In this document: one piece after another, positions 26,634 to 35,127 of the stretch
Layout of the letters: every line of letters begins with the position of its first letter
How positions within the stretch are numbered: the first letter of the stretch is position 1
Assembly (NCBI GenBank): GCA_937872225.1
Contig: CALMRZ010000027.1
Location: 1 to 48,857 of the forward strand
Source of the DNA: an uncultured Spirochaetota bacterium
Lineage (GTDB): Bacteria; Spirochaetota; UBA4802; UBA5550
DNA: 48,857 nucleotides
Reading direction: 5' to 3'
Notes under the pieces: model-generated
Databases searched by the model: none
The model's input: only the letters and a program-made list of their open reading frames with translations
What the model was told of the DNA's origin: nothing
Program-made: the position numbers and the translations under genes

Positions 26634-27824
26634 TCATGTCGAGTACTCGGCGTTGATCCTCACATAGTCGAAGGATATGTCCGTGGTGAGCATGGACCAC
26701 TCTGATTTCCCCAGGCCGATGTCCACGAATATCTCGAAGATGTTCTTTTTCATGATGCCGACCAGGCCCTCGCGGTCGAATTCCACCGGCGCCCCGTTGA
26801 CCAGGAGGGGCATGTCGTCGAAGGACACGCAGAGCCTTGTCTCGTCAATGGCGGCGCCGGAGTAGCCGGCAGCGCAGGCTATCCTGCCCCAGTTCGGGTC
26901 GTTGCCGAAGAGGGCGGTCTTCACCAGGAGGGACTCCGCTATCGCCTTGGCGATCAGCCGGGCGTCGCCGTCGGAGGCGGCGTCCTTCACGGTGATCCTG
27001 ACGCGCTTGGTCGTTCCCTCGCCGTCGTCAATGAGCATTTCCGAGATGCGCCCCAGCACGGCGCGGAGCGCGTCTTCGAAGGCGGCCAGGTCGCTCCCGC
27101 CGGTGAGGGGCTTCACGGAGCGGGGCGACAGCATGATGGCGGTGTCGTTGGTGGACATGTCGCCGTCGATGCTTATGGCGTTCAGCGTGGGGCCCACGGA
27201 GCGTTTGAAGATCGCGGTGAGGTCCGCGGCCGCCACCGGCGCGTCCGTTATGATGAAACAGAGGAGCGTCGCCATGTTGGGGGCTATCATGCCGGCGCCC
27301 TTGGCGGTGCCCGCCACGCGGAATTCCCCGGCCGAGGTCGTGAAAGAGACGCATGTCTCCTTGGGGACGGTGTCGGTGGTCATGATCGCGCGGGGTATGA
27401 CGCGCCCCGCGTCGCGGCTGAGGCCCGCGACCAGGGCCGGATGGGCGGCCATCATCTTCTCCAGCGGCAGCTGGCGGCCGATGATGCCCGTGGAGGCCAT
27501 CAGCACCGATTCAGGCCCGGACCCGAGGCGTGCCGCTATGTCGCCGGTGAGTGCCTCGGCCGTGCGCAGCCCCTGGTCCCCGGTGCAGGCATTGGCGTTG
27601 GTCGCGTTGACCAGGATGGCCCTGACGGGGCCGCTGATGCGCGCCCTGCATAATTTTACCGGCGCGGCATTGACCTTGTTGGTCGTGAAAACGCCGGCGG
27701 CATTGCACGGCGCGTCCGCGGCTATCAGGCAGTAATCGAGCCTGCCGGTGTACCTGATGCCGCATTCCACGGCGGAAAACGTATAGCCTTTGACCTGTTC
27801 AAGGCCCCCATCGATGAATTTCAT
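26634..27824 (-). CDS. argJ: Glutamate N-acetyltransferase / amino-acid N-acetyltransferase
   Basis: 396 residues, the normal length. It transfers acetyl from N-acetylornithine to glutamate, so the acetyl group is recycled in arginine synthesis; some forms also use acetyl-CoA. It is an autocleaving Ntn-type enzyme: the cut would be before Thr186 in APNMATLLCF, which is intact, as is GTAKGAGMI before it. AAAGGA precedes the ATG. Presence of argJ means the pathway here is the cyclic type. Own promoter candidate; not linked to argC or argB in this window. Confidence 0.97.
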   Translation of the reverse strand: MKFIDGGLEQVKGYTFSAVECGIRYTGRLDYCLIAADAPCNAAGVFTTNKVNAAPVKLCRARISGPVRAILVNATNANACTGDQGLRTAEALTGDIAARLGSGPESVLMASTGIIGRQLPLEKMMAAHPALVAGLSRDAGRVIPRAIMTTDTVPKETCVSFTTSAGEFRVAGTAKGAGMIAPNMATLLCFIITDAPVAAADLTAIFKRSVGPTLNAISIDGDMSTNDTAIMLSPRSVKPLTGGSDLAAFEDALRAVLGRISEMLIDDGEGTTKRVRITVKDAASDGDARLIAKAIAESLLVKTALFGNDPNWGRIACAAGYSGAAIDETRLCVSFDDMPLLVNGAPVEFDREGLVGIMKKNIFEIFVDIGLGKSEWSMLTTDISFDYVRINAEYST

Positions 27825-27851
27825 GGCATTTTCCTTTCAAATGTTTTCATC

Positions 27852-27880
27852 TGGATAAAGAATTATGGCATGCCTGTCAA
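27852..27880 (-). promoter_or_regulatory. Possible argJ promoter
   Basis: Perfect TTGACA on the minus strand (27875-27880), 17-base spacer, then TATCCA (27852-27857). The -10 is only a 3 of 6 match, so this is moderate. Confidence 0.35.
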
Positions 27881-28116
27881 TAGATTTGTCGGATGAACAG
27901 AATATTATATTGTTTTCCGGATTGAAGATCACCTTCCTTCCAACAATATATATTAAAACAGGGCAATATTTTGTTGACTATTGGTTCACTATGGTATTAG
28001 TATTGTATGTATCGTCGCAAAGGTCAACTATTTTGTTGTCGCTGGCCCGATTTATTAAGAGGGAAATGGCGGGATGAATATTTAACTTCCGAATCCGTCT
28101 GATAGAGGAGAATAAC

Positions 28117-28455
28117 GTGGTATCAATCGAGATAGATGACCGGGGAGCAATAAAGATCATACGGATTAAAGGGGAGTTTTTCCTTGGCTACGTGCGCCAG
28201 GTGGAGGACACCTGGAACAAACTGGCGGCCATGTCGCCCGAAATAATAGCGATAGACTGCCACGACATGACCTTTGTCGACTCCTCGGCGATCGGCACCT
28301 TTGTCAAGTTCCTCCATAATTCCATGTCTAACAACATCAAGCTGATATTCTTTGACCTCAACGACTCGATTTCCCGCATATTCGGCAAGGCAAAACTCAA
28401 CAAGATCTTCACCATCCTGAGCCGTGAGGAATTTGATAAACTGGCGCGCCAGTAG
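28117..28455 (+). CDS. STAS-domain anti-sigma factor antagonist
   Basis: 112 residues, single STAS domain. The GTG start at 28117 has GAGGAG six bases upstream. The phosphorylatable-serine region is TFVDSSAIGTF with DSS at 55-57. In the RsbV/SpoIIAA scheme the serine is phosphorylated by an RsbW-type kinase, and the free form releases the sigma factor. The window encodes one such kinase at 4715, 23 kb away, which may or may not be its partner. No PP2C phosphatase or sigma gene is adjacent. Preceded by a 292-base gap with a weak TTGACT (27974-27979) and TAGTAT (27998-28003) pair. Confidence 0.9.
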   Translation: MVSIEIDDRGAIKIIRIKGEFFLGYVRQVEDTWNKLAAMSPEIIAIDCHDMTFVDSSAIGTFVKFLHNSMSNNIKLIFFDLNDSISRIFGKAKLNKIFTILSREEFDKLARQ

Positions 28456-28537
28456 CCGTCTTGCAATCATTCAATTTACGGTTTTTAGGTTTCTGCCCGT
28501 TCAAATATCCCTGTAACGTGCCGATAATCATACCGGT

Positions 28538-29005
28538 ATGAACCGCAGGATTATTTTGATTATCATGTTGCTCCTCACGGCGGCTTCCATGCCGGGGTGC
28601 GGATATTCATGGCACGGCCAGTTTTACGCCTATGGAGAGAGGGGCAGGATCGTGAGGACGGCGCAGCGGTACCTGGGGGTGCAGTACCGTCATGGCGGCG
28701 CATCGCCCCGGGGATTTGACTGCTCGGGCTATGTGATGTACGTGTACGAGAAGAACGGTATCCTGCTTCCTCGCTCGGTGCAGAGACAGTACCAGGCGGG
28801 GCGGCGTATCAGGTTCCGGCAGGCAAAGCCGGGGGACCTGGTCTTTTTCAGTACCTCCCGGGGTAAAAAGCTGTCGCATGTGGGAATTTACATGGGAGGG
28901 AAGAGGTTTATCCACGCTCCCCGGAGCGGCAAAAAGGTCTCCTATGCCGATATGGGCAAGCCGTACTGGAAAAAAAGGTATATCGGGGCGGTTTCGTTCA
29001 TTTAA
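28538..29005 (+). CDS. NlpC/P60-family lipoprotein, cell-wall peptidase
   Basis: 155 residues. Lipoprotein signal with Cys21 in SMPGC. The NlpC/P60 core has the catalytic Cys62 in FDCSGYV, His114 in SHVGIYMG and a third polar residue His126 in FIHAPRSG, all intact. Such enzymes cut gamma-D-glutamyl-diamino-acid bonds in peptidoglycan stem peptides, here anchored in the envelope. No targeting domain such as SH3 or LysM is present. It lies 82 bases after the STAS gene. The 236 bases after it hold degenerate palindromes (29029-29091) and no gene. Confidence 0.93.
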   Translation: MNRRIILIIMLLLTAASMPGCGYSWHGQFYAYGERGRIVRTAQRYLGVQYRHGGASPRGFDCSGYVMYVYEKNGILLPRSVQRQYQAGRRIRFRQAKPGDLVFFSTSRGKKLSHVGIYMGGKRFIHAPRSGKKVSYADMGKPYWKKRYIGAVSFI

Positions 29006-29028
29006 TGGAGCGGGATGGGGGATTGTTG

Positions 29029-29091
29029 CCGATAACTGTCCATCGGTATTAATTTCGGGGTCAGAGTAAAACAAGAACCGATAACAATCGG
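29029..29091. repeat. Degenerate copies of the CCGATA palindrome
   Basis: CCGATAACTGTCCATCGG (29029-29046) and CCGATAACAATCGG (29078-29091) share CCGATA...ATCGG with the 21-bp tandem array at 48758-48857. The second can fold as a 5-bp stem with a four-base loop. Confidence 0.5.
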
Positions 29092-29183
29092 GGTTGAGGT
29101 TATGCTTACCCAATATTCAAAGCTTTATTCTTTATTATATGGTAGCAGTTTAATTTTAGATGGAAATCAATAATAATAAAGTC

Positions 29184-29211
29184 TTGACAGAAATTAAGTA
29201 CCTGTTAAAGT
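29184..29211 (+). promoter_or_regulatory. Promoter of coaD
   Basis: TTGACA (29184-29189), 16 bases, TAAAGT (29206-29211), in an AT-rich stretch 31 bases before the ATG of coaD. Confidence 0.45.
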
Positions 29212-29241
29212 AGCTATGGCTGTGGAGTATTTGGATTATAT

Positions 29242-29730
29242 ATGCGAGTTGGGATTTATCCAGGATCCTTTGACCCTTTAACAAACGGACATCTTGATAT
29301 TATCGAGAGGTCCAGGGGGATTTGCGATAAACTGGTAGTGGCAATAGCGATCAATCGCGAGAAACAACCTCTTTTCACTATAGACGAGAGGTTAGAGATC
29401 ATAAATAACTACTACAAGGATGATAGCTCAGTCGAAGTCGTTTCTTTTGAGGGTTTATTAATAGAGTTTTGCAGGTCGAATGATATATACTATATAATCC
29501 GTGGTGTCAGGAACATAACGGATTTCGAATACGAAATGACCAATGCCTCCATCAACAGCAAACTTGCCCCCGAAATTGAAACCATATTTCTCATGACCAA
29601 GGGCGAATACGCCTTCATATCATCGAAAGCGGTCAAGGAAATAGCGAGCTACAACGGTGATCTCACCAGCCTGGTCCCCCAGTTCGTCATAAGTAGAATC
29701 CAGGAAAAATACTCCTCCTTGCGGTCCTGA
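29242..29730 (+). CDS. coaD: Phosphopantetheine adenylyltransferase
   Basis: 162 residues, normal length. It adenylates 4'-phosphopantetheine in coenzyme A synthesis. The nucleotidyltransferase motif GSFDPLTNGH (8-17) contains the T/HxGH signature, and the C-terminal ISSKAVKEIA is the second ATP-binding motif (usual ISSSLVREIA). It starts the plus-strand run leading to rny and ymdB. Lower GC at the start of the gene than in its neighbours, but the protein is intact. Confidence 0.97.
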   Translation: MRVGIYPGSFDPLTNGHLDIIERSRGICDKLVVAIAINREKQPLFTIDERLEIINNYYKDDSSVEVVSFEGLLIEFCRSNDIYYIIRGVRNITDFEYEMTNASINSKLAPEIETIFLMTKGEYAFISSKAVKEIASYNGDLTSLVPQFVISRIQEKYSSLRS

Positions 29731-29885
29731 CCAGTCAGGGCCTCATCCAGCCTGCTGCAAGATATTTTGAAAACCGGTTTTGGTCCCGCGTATGCACGCG
29801 GAGGCCTCAACAGCGTTCCGGACTTTCACGGCCGCCAGGGGGGCCGGGAGGGCAGGATACCATCACAGGGGACCGGAGGATCTAC

Positions 29886-31421
29886 ATGACAATAGTAACG
29901 ATACTACTGATAATTGCAATCCCGATCGTTGGAGTTCTGGGATATGCCTTCCGCGCGTATCTGGGCAAGATAAAATTGAGCTCGGCCGAAGCCAAGTCGC
30001 AGAGGATCGTGCAGGACGCCATCAAGGACGCCGAGAACAAGCGCAAGGAGCTGCTCCTTGAAGCCAAGGACCAGCTCTTGAAGGAAAAGAACGCCATGGA
30101 GAAGGAGGGCCGCGACAGGCGGCAGGAACTCCAGAACATCGAGAAGCGCCTCCAGCAGAAAGAGGAGGCGATAGACAAGCGCCTGGACCAGATCGACAAG
30201 CAGGAGAAGGTGCTGAAGGTTAAGGAACAGGAAAACATGGAGAAGGAGGAGGAGCTCCGCAAGGAGTTCGAGCGCCACAAGAAGGAACTCGAGCGCGTCG
30301 CCGGCATGACATCCGACGAGGCCAAGCAGGTCCTCCTGAAGAACCTGGAGAACGAGACGCGCTTCGAGGCCTCGAAGATCATCAACAAAATCGAGGAGGA
30401 GGCGAAGCGCGCCGCGGAGAAAAAGGCGAAGGAGATCATCATCACGGCGATCCAGCGCAACGCCTCCGATTACACGTCGGAGAGCACCATCACCACGGTG
30501 TCGCTGCCGTCCGATGAAATGAAGGGGCGGATCATCGGCCGCGAGGGCCGCAACATCCGCACCCTGGAGAACCTGACCGGCGTGGACATGATCATCGACG
30601 ATACCCCCGAGGTCGTTGTCATATCCGGCTTCGACCCGGTACGCCGGGAGATAGCGCGCCTCTCGCTGGAAAGGCTGATCCAGAACGGCAGGATCCATCC
30701 CGCCCGGATCGAGGAAGTCGTGGAGAAGGTCACCACCGAGATCGAGGAAAACATGCTCGACGAGGGCGAAAAGGCGGCCTACCAGCTCGGCATCACGGGC
30801 CTTTCCAAGGAGGCCCTCTATAACCTGGGCAAGCTGAAGTACCGTTCAAGCTACGGGCAGAACGTACTGTCCCACAGTCTCGAGGTGGCCAACATGGCCG
30901 GCATCATGGCCGGCGAGCTCAAGCTTGACGTGCAGCTGGCCAAGCGTTCCGGGTTGCTCCATGACATCGGCAAGGGGAGCGTTGTGGAGGGCGAGGGCGC
31001 CCATGCCATCGTCGGCGCCGAGCTGGCCAAGAAGTTCGGCGAGAGCGACAAGTGCGTGAACGCCATCGCGTCGCACCACAATGACCGCGAGCCCGAGTCC
31101 TTTGAGGCCGTGCTGGTGCAGGTGGCCGACGCCATATCGGCGTCCCGGCCCGGCGCCCGCAAGGAGTCCCTCGAAACGTACCTGAAGCGCCTGGACAACC
31201 TCGAGCAGATAGCCCTGGGATTCAAGGGCGTTGAGAAGTGCTACGCCATACAGGCCGGCCGCGAGCTCCGCGTCATCGTCGACAATTCCATCGTCAGCGA
31301 CGAGAAGGCCGAGGGCATCGCCCGTGAGGTGGCGACCAAGATAGAGTCGGAGCTGAAGTATCCCGGCATCGTGAAGGTGACGGTCATCCGGGAGACCCGG
31401 ATCATAGAATACGCGAAATAA
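29886..31421 (+). CDS. rny: Ribonuclease Y
   Basis: 511 residues, typical. N-terminal TM helix (about 4-24) anchors it to the inner membrane, then a charged coiled coil (about 30-190), a KH RNA-binding domain (GRIIGREGRNIRTLENLTGVD, near 215-235) and an HD domain with LLHDIGKG near residue 360 that binds the catalytic metal. It is an endoribonuclease that starts mRNA decay. GGAGGA lies five bases before the ATG. The next gene is ymdB, a pairing seen in many bacteria. About 155 bases of gene-free sequence separate it from coaD. Confidence 0.98.
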   Translation: MTIVTILLIIAIPIVGVLGYAFRAYLGKIKLSSAEAKSQRIVQDAIKDAENKRKELLLEAKDQLLKEKNAMEKEGRDRRQELQNIEKRLQQKEEAIDKRLDQIDKQEKVLKVKEQENMEKEEELRKEFERHKKELERVAGMTSDEAKQVLLKNLENETRFEASKIINKIEEEAKRAAEKKAKEIIITAIQRNASDYTSESTITTVSLPSDEMKGRIIGREGRNIRTLENLTGVDMIIDDTPEVVVISGFDPVRREIARLSLERLIQNGRIHPARIEEVVEKVTTEIEENMLDEGEKAAYQLGITGLSKEALYNLGKLKYRSSYGQNVLSHSLEVANMAGIMAGELKLDVQLAKRSGLLHDIGKGSVVEGEGAHAIVGAELAKKFGESDKCVNAIASHHNDREPESFEAVLVQVADAISASRPGARKESLETYLKRLDNLEQIALGFKGVEKCYAIQAGRELRVIVDNSIVSDEKAEGIAREVATKIESELKYPGIVKVTVIRETRIIEYAK

Positions 31422-31422
31422 T

Positions 31423-31540
31423 ATTGGTGGCGGTTTTAACCGCCGCCAATAACAAAATATTGTTCTGATAAGCATCGGTTTTAGCCGATGCGTGATTAAG
31501 CGACGGTTTCAACCGTCGGAAATAGGCGGTTTTAACCGCC
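31423..31540. repeat. Array of four palindromes with core CGGTTT(T/C)A(A/G)CCG
   Basis: Palindromes at 31423-31450, 31472-31491, 31501-31518 and 31525-31540 all have the core CGG-TTTTA(A/G)-CCG or CGG-TTTCAA-CCG, with different flanking stems (ATTGG, GCAT, CGA, GG). They fill the gap between rny and ymdB. They lack a proper T tract, so ordinary terminators are unlikely. They look like a REP-like cluster. Confidence 0.85.
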
Positions 31541-31566
31541 GCATGATGATGTGAAGCGATAACACA

Positions 31567-32346
31567 ATGAGCGACACCATAAAAATTCTCGCCATCGGCG
31601 ACGTCGTGGGACGCCCCGGGCGACAGGTCCTGAAGGACAAGCTCCAGGGGATCATCGATACCCACCGGATCGGCATGGTCATCGTCAACGGTGAGAACGC
31701 CGCCGGGGGCAAGTCGATCACGCCGGACATCGTGCAGGAGTTCCTTTCCGCCGGCGTGGACTGCATCACCACCGGGAACCACATCTGGGACAACCAGGAA
31801 GTCATGAAGATCATCGACTCCGAGCAGGCCCTGCTCAGGCCCGCCAATTATCCGGCGGGGGTGCGGGGGCACGGCTGGCACATCATCGAGCGGAAGGGCT
31901 TCAGCGTGTGCATCATCAACCTGCAGGGACGGCTCTTCATGGAGCCGATCGACTGCCCCTTCCAGAAGTTCGATGCGATCTATAAGGAAGTAAAGGATAA
32001 GGCCCCCATCATCATCGTCGATCTCCACGCCGAGGCCACCTCCGAAAAGAAGGCCTTCGGCTGGCACGTGGACGGCAGGGCTTCAGCTGTGTTCGGCACC
32101 CATACCCACGTCATGACCGCCGACGAGGACATCCTTCCCGGCGGGACCGGCTATATAACCGACATCGGCATGACCGGCTCCTTTGACTCGGTCATCGGCA
32201 TAAACAAGGAGAACTCGGTGAAGCGGTTCCTGACCTTCACGAGGGTCAAGTTCGAGGTCGCGGAAAAGAATTGCAAAATCAATGCCGTTGTGTTTGAAAT
32301 AACAAAGGCCGGAAAAACGGAAAAGGTCACGCGGGTCATTGCGTAA
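31567..32346 (+). CDS. ymdB: YmdB-family metallophosphoesterase (TIGR00282)
   Basis: 259 residues, typical. It has the calcineurin-like metal motifs GDVVGRPG near residue 12, NGENAAGG, GNHIWD and GTHTHV with HTH near the middle. In Bacillus the homologue is a 2',3'-cyclic-nucleotide phosphodiesterase that affects RNA levels and biofilm formation. Its location after rny supports a link to RNA turnover. The gap before it is filled by the palindrome array, so it may not be cotranscribed fully with rny. Confidence 0.96.
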   Translation: MSDTIKILAIGDVVGRPGRQVLKDKLQGIIDTHRIGMVIVNGENAAGGKSITPDIVQEFLSAGVDCITTGNHIWDNQEVMKIIDSEQALLRPANYPAGVRGHGWHIIERKGFSVCIINLQGRLFMEPIDCPFQKFDAIYKEVKDKAPIIIVDLHAEATSEKKAFGWHVDGRASAVFGTHTHVMTADEDILPGGTGYITDIGMTGSFDSVIGINKENSVKRFLTFTRVKFEVAEKNCKINAVVFEITKAGKTEKVTRVIA

Positions 32347-32361
32347 GGATTCACTGCTGGA

Positions 32362-32457
32362 ACACCCCCCGGCCCCCCCTGAGGTGGCTTCAGCCTGGCA
32401 TGCGCGGTTCTTGAATAATGGTAAAAAGAAAAGTCCCCCGTTGGGGGATTTAGGGGG
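32362..32457. repeat. Inverted pair of G/C-run palindromic elements, locus 2
   Basis: The right copy (32429-32457) reads AAAAGTCCCCCGTTGGGGG then ATTTAGGGGG, nearly the same as the right copy at 19027-19059. The left copy (32362-32390) is a weaker inverted relative with C run, GG, C run and TGAGG. About 40 bases separate them, as at locus 1. Confidence 0.75.
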
Positions 32458-32492
32458 TAAGATGAAAGGGGCGCCCGACTGGGTCTAGCATA

Positions 32493-34361
32493 ATGTTACT
32501 TGAAAAGATCAACAGCGTCAAGGACCTGAGGAAACTGAAAGTTTCCGAGCTTGAAGGCCTGGCCGGAGAGGTGCGGGAATACATCCTTGATGTGATTTCG
32601 AAGAACGGGGGACACCTTGCCTCCTCCCTCGGCGTCGTGGAGCTCACCATCGCGCTCCATTATGTTTTTAACACTCCCTCGGACAAAATAATCTGGGACG
32701 TCGGCCACCAGAGCTACGCCCACAAGATCCTGACCGGCCGCCGTGAAGCGTTCCGCACTATCAGGCAGTTCGGCGGCATATCCGGGTTCCCCAAGATGCA
32801 CGAATCGGCGTTCGACTCCTTCGATACCGGCCACAGCAGCACGAGCCTTACCCTTGCCTGCGGCTCCGCCATAGGAAGGGACATGACGGGGAAAAATAAC
32901 AATGTGATCGCGGTGATCGGCGACGGTTCCCTCACCGGGGGCATGGCCTTCGAGGCGATCAACCAGATCGGCCACCTGGAACGGGACCTCATCATCATAC
33001 TCAACGACAACGAGCATTCGATCAACGAAAACGTGGGGGCCCTTTCGAAGTACCTCACGCGCATCATATCGGGCTCGACCTACAACCGCATACGCCGAAA
33101 GTCGATGGACCTGGTCAAGAGGATCCCGCGGGTCGGCGGGCCGCTCTTCAATTTCATTTACCGCTCCATAGAAAGTTTTAAGAAAATGATCATACCGGGC
33201 CAGTTCTTCGAGGACATGGGGGTCCGCTATTTCGGGCCCATCGACGGCCATAACATCCAGCAGCTCATACACATCATGGAAAGGGTCAAGGCCATCCATT
33301 ACGGGCCCAAGATCATCCATGTGCTCACCAAAAAGGGCAAGGGATACCTCCCGGCGGAGATGAATCCCGCCCGTTACCACGGCATCGGCCCCTTCGACCG
33401 GGCCACCGGCATCGCCCGGGGCGACGGCAGGCTCTCCTATTCGGAGATCGCAGGCAAGACCCTGGCCCACATCGCCAGGAAGGACAGGAAAATCGTCGCC
33501 ATCACGGCGGCCATGAAGCTGGGCACCGGCCTGTACGAATTCGAGAAGAAGTGGCCCGACCGCTTCTTTGACGTCGGCATCGCCGAGCAGCACGCGGTCA
33601 CCTTCGCCGGGGCCCTGACCGCAAGCGGGGTGAGGCCCTTCGTGTCGATCTATTCGACGTTCCTCCAGCGTGCCGTGGACCAGCTCATCCACGACATCGG
33701 CATCATGAACCTCCCGGTGAGGATCCTCGTGGACCGCGCCGGCGCCGTGGGCCAGGACGGCGAAACGCACCAGGGCCTCTTCGACATCGGCATCATCAAG
33801 AACATTCCGAATTTCATGATCCTCGCGCCGTCCAGCGGCGAGGAACTGCGGGACATGATATACTTCGCCGCGCGGCACGACAGCGGCCCCGTGGCGATCC
33901 GGTATCCCCGCGGCGGGATCGACCGGTGCGAATTTTCATACGATGAGGGGAAGGTCTTCGTCCCCGGCAAAATCAAGAAGCTGACCACCGGCAGGGACCT
34001 TGCCATCTTCACCTTCGGCGACATGGTGCCTGTGGCCCGCAGGGTGCGCGACCTGCTGGCGAAGCGCGGTGTCGGCACCGCGGTGGTCAATCTTCTCACC
34101 ATCAAGCCCCTTGATGTCAGGGGCGTCGACCGGGTCCTGTCCGGCGTGCGGTACGCCATCACCCTGGAAAACGGCATGATCGCCGGGGGAGCCGGCGAGT
34201 ATCTTCTCGCATCGGTCAAGGCCGCCAACCGGAAGAAGATACTCTTCTGCGCCGGATTTCCCGATGAATTCATCACTCACGGCAGAAACGCCGAGCTTTT
34301 TAAAAAGTACGGCATTGACCCCGAGTTCCTGGCGAAGCGATTGTTAACGATGATGAAGTAA
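32493..34361 (+). CDS. dxs: 1-deoxy-D-xylulose-5-phosphate synthase
   Basis: 622 residues, typical. It condenses pyruvate and glyceraldehyde 3-phosphate to start the methylerythritol phosphate pathway to isoprenoids. Thiamine diphosphate binding GDGSLTGG near residue 143; the catalytic Glu is in VGIAEQHAV near residue 364; DVGHQSYAHKILTGR and EHSINENVG are also conserved. The start ATG at 32493 has no obvious Shine-Dalgarno, and the repeat element ends 36 bases before it. In many bacteria dxs is next to tlyA; here about 2.5 kb separates them. Confidence 0.97.
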   Translation: MLLEKINSVKDLRKLKVSELEGLAGEVREYILDVISKNGGHLASSLGVVELTIALHYVFNTPSDKIIWDVGHQSYAHKILTGRREAFRTIRQFGGISGFPKMHESAFDSFDTGHSSTSLTLACGSAIGRDMTGKNNNVIAVIGDGSLTGGMAFEAINQIGHLERDLIIILNDNEHSINENVGALSKYLTRIISGSTYNRIRRKSMDLVKRIPRVGGPLFNFIYRSIESFKKMIIPGQFFEDMGVRYFGPIDGHNIQQLIHIMERVKAIHYGPKIIHVLTKKGKGYLPAEMNPARYHGIGPFDRATGIARGDGRLSYSEIAGKTLAHIARKDRKIVAITAAMKLGTGLYEFEKKWPDRFFDVGIAEQHAVTFAGALTASGVRPFVSIYSTFLQRAVDQLIHDIGIMNLPVRILVDRAGAVGQDGETHQGLFDIGIIKNIPNFMILAPSSGEELRDMIYFAARHDSGPVAIRYPRGGIDRCEFSYDEGKVFVPGKIKKLTTGRDLAIFTFGDMVPVARRVRDLLAKRGVGTAVVNLLTIKPLDVRGVDRVLSGVRYAITLENGMIAGGAGEYLLASVKAANRKKILFCAGFPDEFITHGRNAELFKKYGIDPEFLAKRLLTMMK

Positions 34362-34397
34362 CGATAAGAAAGCTGCAGGCGGATGCGGCTGCCGGGG

Positions 34398-34763
34398 CTA
34401 TGACCGGGAGTACTCGTTCAGCTTTTCCATCACCAGGTCCCTGATGGCGGCGTCAATGCCGCCGGAGCTTTCCACGAATTTGCTCATGACCATGTTGTAG
34501 GGAAATATCCCGTCGTCGACGAGGATCGGCGTGCCCGCGTAGCTCTGCGGGGACCGCGAGTTGTCGATCCTGTTATGGCTGAAGCCGGAGTCCCGGTGCC
34601 AGGTAAAGGCATGCTCGTTCCTGTTCTTGTCGTAGCAGAGCTGGAAGCCCGTTATCGTTTTGGTGTCAAGATCGTACCAGACGATCAGGTCGAAGTAATC
34701 GTCCTGGAACCAGCGCCTGAACACGTTTTCTTCCTTCTGGCTCACGTATGATTCATGAAGCAT
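34398..34763 (-). CDS. Small protein of unknown function (conserved-looking)
   Basis: 121 residues from ATG 34763, with AAAAGGA nine bases upstream. Acidic, rich in aromatic residues: WFQDDYFDLIVWYDLDTKTITGFQLCYDKNRNEHAFTWHR, SYAGTPILVDDGIFP, VMEKLNEYSRS. No signal peptide. It has good coding character (balanced third positions), but I do not recognise the family. It follows the 35-codon GNAT fragment on the same strand by 12 bases, possibly cotranscribed. It lies tail to tail with dxs. Confidence 0.8.
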   Translation of the reverse strand: MLHESYVSQKEENVFRRWFQDDYFDLIVWYDLDTKTITGFQLCYDKNRNEHAFTWHRDSGFSHNRIDNSRSPQSYAGTPILVDDGIFPYNMVMSKFVESSGGIDAAIRDLVMEKLNEYSRS

Positions 34764-34775
34764 GGTGGGTCCTTT

Positions 34776-34883
34776 TCATGAATGAAAGAGTATGACGGCA
34801 TGGCTGTTTTCATTGTAATGGTTGAATATGTCTATGACCGGGACCCCGTGGGCCTCTTCAAGCTTTTCAAAACGAATGTCCAT
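34776..34883 (-). pseudogene. Truncated GNAT acetyltransferase N-terminus (35 codons)
   Basis: An ATG at 34883 with GGAG eight bases upstream starts MDIRFEKLEEAHGVPVIDIF and continues NHYNENSHAVILFHS to a TGA at 34776. This matches by eye the first strand and helix of GNAT acetyltransferases (RFxxLxxxHxxPVxDIFNHYxxNS), but the rest of the domain is missing. The next gene on the strand starts 12 bases later and is unrelated. Read as a gene remnant; a short functional peptide is possible but less likely. Below most gene-calling length limits. Confidence 0.55.
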
Positions 34884-35127
34884 GTCAATGCTCCGGTTCA
34901 AGGGCGTCGGATGAGCCTGGTACGGCCATCATGTAGCCCGGTCGGCGCTTTCTGTCAATTATATAATTATCTCTTCATATCCCCCTCCCTGGCGCGGTAC
35001 ATAGAGTGGACCATTGAAATTATTGTATTGACATTTGTGGAAATAATAATATGATAAAGAGAGGGGTTGCATCAGCCCCTTGTGAGACCGCAGCGTCACT
35101 GAAACTGTGCTGGAGGACTATGGTCAC

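Noticed and set aside
27865-28077. 70-codon AT-rich frame before the STAS gene
   Set aside because: Composition of random AT-rich sequence; no ribosome-binding site.
31423-31540. Terminator for rny
   Set aside because: Hairpins have T-rich loops, but no T tract follows any stem on the plus strand.
34782-35054. 90-codon plus-strand frame
   Set aside because: It is opposite the GNAT remnant, without a ribosome-binding site.
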